Positions 15,401 to 20,260 of a stretch of DNA of 20,260 bases are shown one piece after another. The translations under genes and the position numbers were made by a program. The DNA is from Bacteriovorax sp. UBA1852. Lineage in GTDB: Bacteria > Bdellovibrionota > Bacteriovoracia > Bacteriovoracales > Bacteriovoracaceae. Under the pieces are notes generated by a model that was given only the letters and a program-made list of their open reading frames with translations, did not search any database and was not told the DNA's origin. Position 1 is the stretch's first letter. Each line of letters starts with the position of its first letter. The stretch is taken from assembly GCA_002338505.1 (NCBI GenBank), contig DDIK01000148.1:1-20260 (forward strand). The letters run 5' to 3'.

Positions 15401-16827
15401 TCCTCAGATATCACCCCCTCTTTCATTAATAGATCATACGCACCATCCGAACAGAAAACATTTGGCGTATAGCTCATACTATTGCTAAGTTTCGATATTA
15501 TTGAATTTTCAACATCAGCAAGAAGCTTCACTTCACCATTTGGGTAACTAATCTTAACTGGATCTCGTTCGAGTAAGAGATTAATGCTTGCTCCAGATTC
15601 AGCAATCTTCTTCGGTGACTTTACAAAAATAATCTTCTTTTCCGGCAAATCAGGAAGAACCCAATCCTCGGCAGTACCTTTTTGTAGAATACAGTTTTTT
15701 ATTTCACTGAACTTTGACTCAGCTTTCTTATAAACTTTCTCATTTGTCTTATCGTCATCTTGATTTAGTAATATTTGCTTAAACTCTGGGCCCTTAACTG
15801 CTTGCGCACCTGTTCGAAGCAAGAGAGTTTTAGCCATATCTTTTATATCTGGTCTTGAATCGAGACTACCATCCACAAACTTCTGATGAACAATTCCCAT
15901 GAAGTAAGAATCATTAAACCAATAAAAGCCCATGGGATCTTTAGAGATCATTTCTAAAAGATCACTGTATCGATAAATATAACCTTTCTTTAAAAAGTGA
16001 CTACATAGCTTCTCTGCAATTACGTCATACCTTGCACCTCGAGGAGAGCGAATAACTTGTGAGTACCAAGAAAATCTTGAATTAAGAAAGTCTTCAACAC
16101 TATGAAGTGCATTATGCTTAATTGTTAAAATGTCATGGTTTCCAACTCGCTCCGGTTTAAAATGATGAAGTAAGTAGTCTCTATCATATGCACCGTATTT
16201 CAAGCCGGTGTAATGAGCATCCCTTAGTAGATAATCCATTCTATCGCAATCAATCTCTGAGTGAAGAATTTGATTTGCCATAATAGACTCATGAGTTCCC
16301 TTAACAAGATCAGAGATCATCTGTGGGTCAATGCCAAACTTATTTAGAATAAAAGTTAGTCCACCTTCATAATCTGTATTTTTAATTATAAATGACCCCA
16401 GGTTTTCGTGGTCGTCTTTAAGTCCCTTCCCGCCTCTTTTACGAGTTGTCTCACCTGCTCTCACATATGACATTTCCGTTGTGTGAGAAAATGGGAAAGT
16501 TCCGATATCATGTAAAAGTGCCGCAACTCTAATTGCTTTATGATAGATTGCTTTTCTTGTTAAGCACTTTGGATCATGGAGTTCTTCTTCACTGACAGCG
16601 CGTCCACATGACTTAAGAATTTCACCAGCATTATGCATAACTCCAATAGAGTGACCATAGCGAGAGTGCTCTGCACCGTGAAAGACATAGAATGAAAATC
16701 CAAGTTGTTTGATCCATCGTAATCTTTGAAAAAATGGACTATGAATGATTTCGAACTCTAGTGGACTTAATTTGATGAATCCATATAGAGGGTCGTAGAA
16801 TATATTTGATTTATGATTAGCTTCCAT
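15397..16827 (-). CDS. SAMHD1-like HD-domain phosphohydrolase
   Basis: A 476-residue cytoplasmic protein of the HD superfamily group containing dNTP triphosphohydrolases (COG1078/SAMHD1-like). The metal site is complete: HSRYGHSIGV (His54-His59), LLHDIGTFPFSHTTE (His106, Asp107) and the far ligand in EIDCDRMDYLLRD (Asp193/Asp195). The N-terminal IYDPLYGFIKLSPLEFEIIHSPFFQRLR is also typical of this group. The last 150 residues are divergent. The likely reaction is hydrolysis of dNTPs to deoxynucleoside and triphosphate, though other nucleotide substrates are possible. That would fit a cell that takes up and rebalances nucleosides, but the gene is not in the salvage operon. The ATG has only a weak GAGAAG upstream. 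A GGGCCC hairpin lies between it and the small gene upstream. Confidence 0.88.
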   Translation of the reverse strand: MEANHKSNIFYDPLYGFIKLSPLEFEIIHSPFFQRLRWIKQLGFSFYVFHGAEHSRYGHSIGVMHNAGEILKSCGRAVSEEELHDPKCLTRKAIYHKAIRVAALLHDIGTFPFSHTTEMSYVRAGETTRKRGGKGLKDDHENLGSFIIKNTDYEGGLTFILNKFGIDPQMISDLVKGTHESIMANQILHSEIDCDRMDYLLRDAHYTGLKYGAYDRDYLLHHFKPERVGNHDILTIKHNALHSVEDFLNSRFSWYSQVIRSPRGARYDVIAEKLCSHFLKKGYIYRYSDLLEMISKDPMGFYWFNDSYFMGIVHQKFVDGSLDSRPDIKDMAKTLLLRTGAQAVKGPEFKQILLNQDDDKTNEKVYKKAESKFSEIKNCILQKGTAEDWVLPDLPEKKIIFVKSPKKIAESGASINLLLERDPVKISYPNGEVKLLADVENSIISKLSNSMSYTPNVFCSDGAYDLLMKEGVISED

Positions 16828-16840
16828 GCTTCTCTATTTA

Positions 16841-16858
16841 GGGCCCAAAAATGGGCCC
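16841..16858. repeat. GGGCCC hairpin in the gap before the HD gene
   Basis: Two copies of the self-complementary hexamer GGGCCC (16841-16846, 16853-16858) flank six bases (AAAAAT). A stable six-GC-pair stem can form on either strand. On the minus strand it falls 8 bases after the small gene's stop and 14 bases before the HD-gene start, with no U-run following. It may protect the 3' end of the short mRNA or limit read-through and ribosome access to the HD gene. Confidence 0.6.
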
Positions 16859-16865
16859 GTTAAAA

Positions 16866-17069
16866 TTATTGTAGTGTTTTTCTTTTTCTTGATCTCTTAG
16901 CTTTCTTTTCATCAACTTTAATTTTTGCATGCATTTTTTCAAAAATTAATTTTGCTTCTTTTCTTAAATCATTTTCATGAATAAAGCGGTAAAAGTTTTC
17001 GATATCAGCTGAGTTTCTAAAATTCTTTCCAATTTTTTTAACTTCAGGCTTTAGCGTTTCTAAGGTCAT
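16866..17069 (-). CDS. Small basic protein, probably well expressed
   Basis: A 67-residue protein I cannot assign to a family. It starts MTLETLKPEVKKIGKNFRN, has a helical centre (DIENFYRFIHENDLRKEAKLIFEKM) and ends in a strongly basic tail (KKAKRSRKRKTLQ), suggesting nucleic-acid or ribosome association. It is not an XseB subunit, which lacks such a tail and has a different acidic pattern. It has one of the best ribosome sites in the window, CGGAGG with AAATT before the ATG, and its own promoter-like pair upstream, so it is very probably a real and abundant product. It is flanked by the activator-like gene upstream and the HD gene downstream on the same strand. Confidence 0.8.
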   Translation of the reverse strand: MTLETLKPEVKKIGKNFRNSADIENFYRFIHENDLRKEAKLIFEKMHAKIKVDEKKAKRSRKRKTLQ

Positions 17070-17085
17070 AATTTCCTCCGAATAA

Positions 17086-17114
17086 ATAATACTTAATTAA
17101 TATTAATAAAACAA
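17086..17114 (-). promoter_or_regulatory. Candidate promoter of the small basic protein gene
   Basis: On the minus strand, TTGTTT (17114-17109) and TATTAT (17091-17086, 5/6) are spaced 17 bases in a very AT-rich stretch. The start would lie near 17080, close to the CGGAGG ribosome site, giving a very short leader. The -35 is weak (3/6). The 4-bp GC stem AGCG/CGCT just upstream, followed by TTGTTTTATT, could be a weak terminator for the preceding gene. Confidence 0.4.
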
Positions 17115-17128
17115 GCGCTGAACGCTAA

Positions 17129-18679
17129 CTAGGCTTCTTTACCGATCACAACACCATAACTATGCAGTTTGTTATAAAGTGTCTTAACAGTAATACCTAG
17201 GACTTTAGCAGTTTTTGTTTTATTACCGCCTAAGTGCTCTAAAGTTCTTGTAATATGTTCTTTCTCTAAATCGTTTAGTGTCATTTCTCTATATTCTTCA
17301 CTTTCTTCTATTTTCTTTGCAGGTTCTTCTTTTTCAACTTTGATACTATCAGCTAAGTGATCTCTCTCAACGATTGATGAAGGTGATAAAATATAAGCTC
17401 TCTCCATAATGGATTGTAGCTCTCTTACGTTTCCTGGCCAGTGGTAATCCATAAGAAGCTTAACAACGCCAGGTGACATTGATTTCTGTGTCGAGATCGC
17501 TTTTCCTTTGTTTAAAAAGAAGGTTGCAAGCGCTTCAATATCTTCGAGTCTCTCATTTAATGATGGTACCCTTAAGCCCATAAATGAAATTCCATAATAT
17601 AGATCCTCTCTAAATGTCCCTTCTGTAACTTTTGTCTTTAGGCATTCAGTTGAAGCTGAAACAATTCTAACATTTGCCTTTTGTATTTTATGTCCGTTTC
17701 CTCTTAAATATGACTTATCTTTAATAAAGTTCATGATTCTCGACTGAAGCCTGACTGATAGTTTGTTCACATTATTCATAAAGAGTGTTCCATTATCAGC
17801 TTTCTCAAGCAAACCACTCCTAATCTTGATGCCATTTATAACATCAACATCCTCTCTACCAAATAGCTCAAATTCGATATGCTCATCTGTTCCCATTGAG
17901 CAGTCCATGATGACAAATGGTGCTGCGCTTCGCTCACTTCTGCAGTGAATACGCTTTGCGAGCATTTCCTTACCAGTTCCAGATGCTCCTTGAAGAAGAA
18001 TATTTACATCTGAATCAGCTACTCGATCAATATTTTCGAGTAATTCTTTCATAATTGAAGAATTACCAATTATATCTTTTTCTTCTACAGAGAAGGACTT
18101 TACAAGATTCAAGCTTGAGTTCTTATTATGCATCTCACTTTCTCTATCCTTAATCTTCTTTTCAAGTGCCTCATTGAGGAACTTAGCAGAAAGATACATC
18201 TTCATGTTCTTTAGAGGTAAGCTGATTGAATTAATCATTTCAAGGATATGATTGATATCTTCTCTTTTAAAGCTATTCTCTTCTGAGTTTCTTTGGACCT
18301 GCATAATTGCTATCGTTACGCCCTCAATACTTACAGGAATAGTGAGCTCAGCTTCAATATCACCTAACTCAACACCCGAGTACGTAGGGTCTCTCTTAAC
18401 TGTATTTGAAAAATATGGTCTTCCCGTCTTTAAGACACTTCCAAGTGCACCGTTATTCTTTTCAATACACTTTGCATTTCTTACCATTTTCCCATTTCGA
18501 CAAATTTCTCTCGTCGTCTTGTCGTCATTTACAATGTTTATTAGGATAGAATCGAAATCAACTAGTGACTTTACATGACCTGCAATTTCTTTAAAGAATT
18601 TTCCTTCTTCTAACGTTGTCAGAAGTTTTGACGAAAGTTCTTCATTTTTTGTTAATTCTTTTGCCATTGTCTTAGTCAT
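17129..18679 (-). CDS. NtrC-family regulator lacking GAFTGA and Walker B acidic residues
   Basis: A 516-residue cytoplasmic regulator in three parts: an N-terminal GAF sensor (about 20-160), an AAA+ domain of the sigma-54-activator type (about 203-430), and a Fis-type helix-turn-helix (LGGNKTKTAKVLGITVKTLYNKL, about 483-505). Walker A is GASGTGKE (231-238), the arginine-finger segment FREDLYYGI and the WPGNVRELQ sensor-2 motif are kept. The loop that contacts sigma-54, normally GAFTGA after ELFG-E, reads DVDVING (277-283), and the Walker B acidic pair, normally LDE, is Asn302-Asn303 in LFMNNV. It should therefore bind DNA and perhaps nucleotide but is unlikely to hydrolyse ATP or open sigma-54 promoters. 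It may act as a repressor or a sigma-70 regulator like TyrR, which also lacks GAFTGA. AGAGGA lies three bases before the ATG; a second ATG is four codons in. Confidence 0.88.
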   Translation of the reverse strand: MTKTMAKELTKNEELSSKLLTTLEEGKFFKEIAGHVKSLVDFDSILINIVNDDKTTREICRNGKMVRNAKCIEKNNGALGSVLKTGRPYFSNTVKRDPTYSGVELGDIEAELTIPVSIEGVTIAIMQVQRNSEENSFKREDINHILEMINSISLPLKNMKMYLSAKFLNEALEKKIKDRESEMHNKNSSLNLVKSFSVEEKDIIGNSSIMKELLENIDRVADSDVNILLQGASGTGKEMLAKRIHCRSERSAAPFVIMDCSMGTDEHIEFELFGREDVDVINGIKIRSGLLEKADNGTLFMNNVNKLSVRLQSRIMNFIKDKSYLRGNGHKIQKANVRIVSASTECLKTKVTEGTFREDLYYGISFMGLRVPSLNERLEDIEALATFFLNKGKAISTQKSMSPGVVKLLMDYHWPGNVRELQSIMERAYILSPSSIVERDHLADSIKVEKEEPAKKIEESEEYREMTLNDLEKEHITRTLEHLGGNKTKTAKVLGITVKTLYNKLHSYGVVIGKEA

Positions 18680-18706
18680 GTTTCCTCTCCCTGTATAGTT
18701 TTCAAA

Positions 18707-18734
18707 TTGATAATCAAGTTTTGCATTGCGTCAA
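18707..18734 (-). promoter_or_regulatory. Possible promoter with short palindrome before the activator-like gene
   Basis: On the minus strand TTGACG (18734-18729, 5/6) is 16 bases from TATCAA (18712-18707, 4/6). The -10 overlaps a perfect 11-base palindrome TTGAT-A-ATCAA (18707-18717), a possible autoregulatory site for the Fis-type HTH protein encoded downstream. The palindrome is short enough to be chance in AT-rich DNA. Confidence 0.3.
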
Positions 18735-18746
18735 TCTAAATTCATG

Positions 18747-18768
18747 ATACAGCGTGTCTGTATTTTTT
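18747..18768 (+). terminator. Intrinsic-terminator-like hairpin on the plus strand
   Basis: ATACAG and CTGTAT form a perfect 6-bp stem with a five-base loop (CGTGT), followed directly by five further T residues (18764-18768). The shape is a rho-independent terminator reading on the plus strand, although both flanking genes are on the minus strand. It would stop antisense transcripts before they enter tolB. The stem is AT-rich, so strength is uncertain. Confidence 0.45.
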
Positions 18769-18818
18769 ACAAGACCAAAATACTCGGGTGTTGAAAATAA
18801 ATACGATTTTTTGTTAAA

Positions 18819-20129
18819 TTACAATAACTTAAGCCATCTAGGGCTCTTGCACTTACCAAATTTTTGAGAAATTGGGCCTAGAATATCTCCATCTCGGTCC
18901 ATTATGTATAAACTTTGGTCAGCATCCCTTTGAGAGAGAACTCTCAGGCTTGTAAAAACAATGAACTGTCCATCTTTTGAATAGTCAGGATCCTCATTTG
19001 AGCCGAAATCCTTTGTAAGTCTCCCTAATCCTGAACCATCACTATTAAGCCTAAACAAGTCAAACTTATTATCAAGCCAAGCAGAAAATACGATCTCTCT
19101 GCCATCAGGGGAAAAGCGAGGTGTTCCATTAAATGTCCCGACATAACCTATTCGCTTAACCTCTTTCTCAAGTCCCGTCGGGTTCATAAGATATATCATC
19201 GCAGTTCCAGGTCTTCCTGATAAGAAAGTAAGAGTGCTCCCATCGTTATTGATAGAAGGATCAACGTCTGGGGCTCCATGGCGAGTTAGTCGCTTTAGCT
19301 TTTTAGTTGTAAGGTTCATCCTATAAAGCTCAGCATTACCATGGTGACTTAGGGTAAGGATAATCTCGTCATTATTCTGAGTGAATATTGCTCCAGAATT
19401 GATTCCTTTTCTATTAGAAATACTGCGAGACTTCTTTGTTTCTACATCATAAATTCTTAGAGACACATTTTGCTTCTTTCTATTGTCAGAAATTAAACTA
19501 TAGAGAATTTTTGAACCATCATGTGAAACTGACGGAGAAAGTACAACTCCTTTATGCCATGTTAGCTGTCTCTTATTAGCTCCATCAAAATCCATCATAA
19601 AAAGTTCTTTATTACCTTTTTTAGAATTTACATCTGAAACAAAGACAATTTTATCTTTAAAGATGGATGGTTTTTCGACAATTTTTAAATATGTTTGATG
19701 AGCAATTTCGTGAGCTAAAGAGCGCTCGTTACTTAGAGTATAGGTTGCTTCAAAAGTTTTGGAACTCTTCTTTATGTCATGAAGCTCCACCTTGAGGCTT
19801 TTAACTTCATTAGCTATCGAAAGGTGAAGTCTTATAAGGTGGTCTACTGAAGAGCTCGTATAATAAGAGTACTTAACTTCTTCTTTATTTAAAGCTGGCT
19901 TTGAATCAATGACATCAAAGATTTTCTTATAATACTTAAAATCGTTTTGAATAATCTCTCTTATCTCTTTCACAGTATTCTTATCATTAATCGAAGCTCC
20001 ATCTTCAACAATAACTTCCTCTACGAGTAGCTTTTCTCTTACTATTTCGGCCTCGCCTACGGATACGATCGTTAGTCCTTCATTTGCAAAAGACATTACA
20101 CTTATCATTAATACTAATAAAAATCTCAT
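18819..20129 (-). CDS. tolB: Tol-Pal system periplasmic protein TolB
   Basis: A 436-residue periplasmic protein of the Tol-Pal envelope machine, which links TolA and Pal during outer-membrane constriction. A signal peptide (MRFLLVLMISVMSFANEG) is followed by the alpha/beta N-terminal domain (about 20-150) and a six-bladed beta-propeller (about 155-436). Propeller repeats are visible: KIVFVSDVNSKKGNKELFMMDFDGANKRQLT, SPSVSHDGSKILYS, DVDPSINNDGSTLTFLSGRPGTAMIYLMN, TPRFSPDGREIVFSAW and EDPDYSKDGQFIVFTS. Length matches TolB (about 430). CGGAGGT lies a few bases before the ATG. The gene starts 14 bases after the stop of a TolA/TonB-like gene, the usual tolA-tolB order. No pal follows within the window; the next gene on this strand is the activator-like regulator 139 bases downstream. 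Confidence 0.95.
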   Translation of the reverse strand: MRFLLVLMISVMSFANEGLTIVSVGEAEIVREKLLVEEVIVEDGASINDKNTVKEIREIIQNDFKYYKKIFDVIDSKPALNKEEVKYSYYTSSSVDHLIRLHLSIANEVKSLKVELHDIKKSSKTFEATYTLSNERSLAHEIAHQTYLKIVEKPSIFKDKIVFVSDVNSKKGNKELFMMDFDGANKRQLTWHKGVVLSPSVSHDGSKILYSLISDNRKKQNVSLRIYDVETKKSRSISNRKGINSGAIFTQNNDEIILTLSHHGNAELYRMNLTTKKLKRLTRHGAPDVDPSINNDGSTLTFLSGRPGTAMIYLMNPTGLEKEVKRIGYVGTFNGTPRFSPDGREIVFSAWLDNKFDLFRLNSDGSGLGRLTKDFGSNEDPDYSKDGQFIVFTSLRVLSQRDADQSLYIMDRDGDILGPISQKFGKCKSPRWLKLL

Positions 20130-20143
20130 TCTTTACCTCCGTT

Positions 20144-20260
20144 TTATAATGGGAAAGCTAGAGCGATCTCACCAGATAGAACTCGTGTCGCGATATTCTT
20201 ATCTGGAGCAGGAAATTTTCCTACCTTCATAATTGCGCTTAAAGCATATTCATCATAATC
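20144..20260 (-). CDS. tolA: TolA/TonB-like C-terminal domain (gene enters from the right edge)
   Basis: Only the last 38 residues and the TAA stop (20146-20144) are visible. They read YDEYALSAIMKVGKFPAPDK, then end in GEIALAFPL, matching the C-terminal fold shared by TolA and TonB: an AI.K...FP.P helix-to-strand stretch and a terminal G-I-L-F strand. Position directly before tolB favours TolA, the inner-membrane protein that spans the periplasm to TolB and Pal. A TonB paralogue or another energy transducer cannot be excluded from so short a piece. Confidence 0.7.
   Translation of the reverse strand, partial: DYDEYALSAIMKVGKFPAPDKNIATRVLSGEIALAFPL

Noticed and set aside
16866..17069. Small protein as the ExoVII small subunit XseB
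   Set aside because: Size fits, but XseB has an acidic helical pattern and no poly-basic tail; it is also far from xseA.
18252..18578. Plus-strand 108-codon open frame opposite the activator-like gene
   Set aside because: Antisense to the GAF domain, with no supporting motif or ribosome site; a compositional shadow.

Overview
This AT-rich chromosomal window comes from a Gram-negative bacterium: it carries TolB, the end of a TolA/TonB-like protein, an EnvC-type divisome factor and exported proteins. Gene content, base composition and the mix of familiar and orphan genes resemble marine predatory Bdellovibrionota (Bacteriovoracales, Halobacteriovorax-like). That placement is a judgement from memory of such genomes, not a search result. 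I see no tRNA, rRNA, CRISPR array, transposase or phage gene. Coding is dense and no gene-free stretch exceeds 300 bases. The longest, 13525-13781, holds several repeats.

Layout. 1-2380 (minus): a small exported protein, a NupC-type nucleoside transporter and the N-terminal part of RNase G/E. Divergent from these, 2541-4686 (plus) encodes pyrimidine- and purine-nucleoside phosphorylases (deoA-punA) behind a well-formed promoter and a palindromic operator candidate. 4768-6081 (plus) is a DEDDh exonuclease with an unrecognised C-terminal half; its 3' end overlaps crcB by 48 bp tail to tail. 6034-9127 (minus) is xseA, a degenerate histidine kinase and crcB, coupled by 4-bp overlaps. 9207-9719 (plus) is an orphan gene. 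9716-13524 (minus) is a tight ftsE-ftsX-envC-ctpA operon. 13782-15400 (plus) is cheR plus an orphan partner. 15397-18679 (minus) holds a regulator of the sigma-54-activator fold lacking key catalytic motifs, a small basic protein and a SAMHD1-like HD phosphohydrolase. 18819-20260 (minus) is tolB and the end of a tolA-like gene.

How the genes work together. The first block is a nucleoside uptake and salvage unit: import by NupC and phosphorolysis by DeoA and PunA. The division block has the standard logic of an ABC-type complex (FtsEX) controlling a non-catalytic LytM activator (EnvC), with a periplasmic C-terminal-processing protease encoded last. TolA/TolB belong to envelope constriction. 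Several proteins keep a family fold but lack expected catalytic motifs: the kinase ATP domain, the activator's GAFTGA and Walker B motifs, and the FtsE signature. Convergent gene pairs overlap at or beyond their stop codons, leaving no room for conventional terminators between them.
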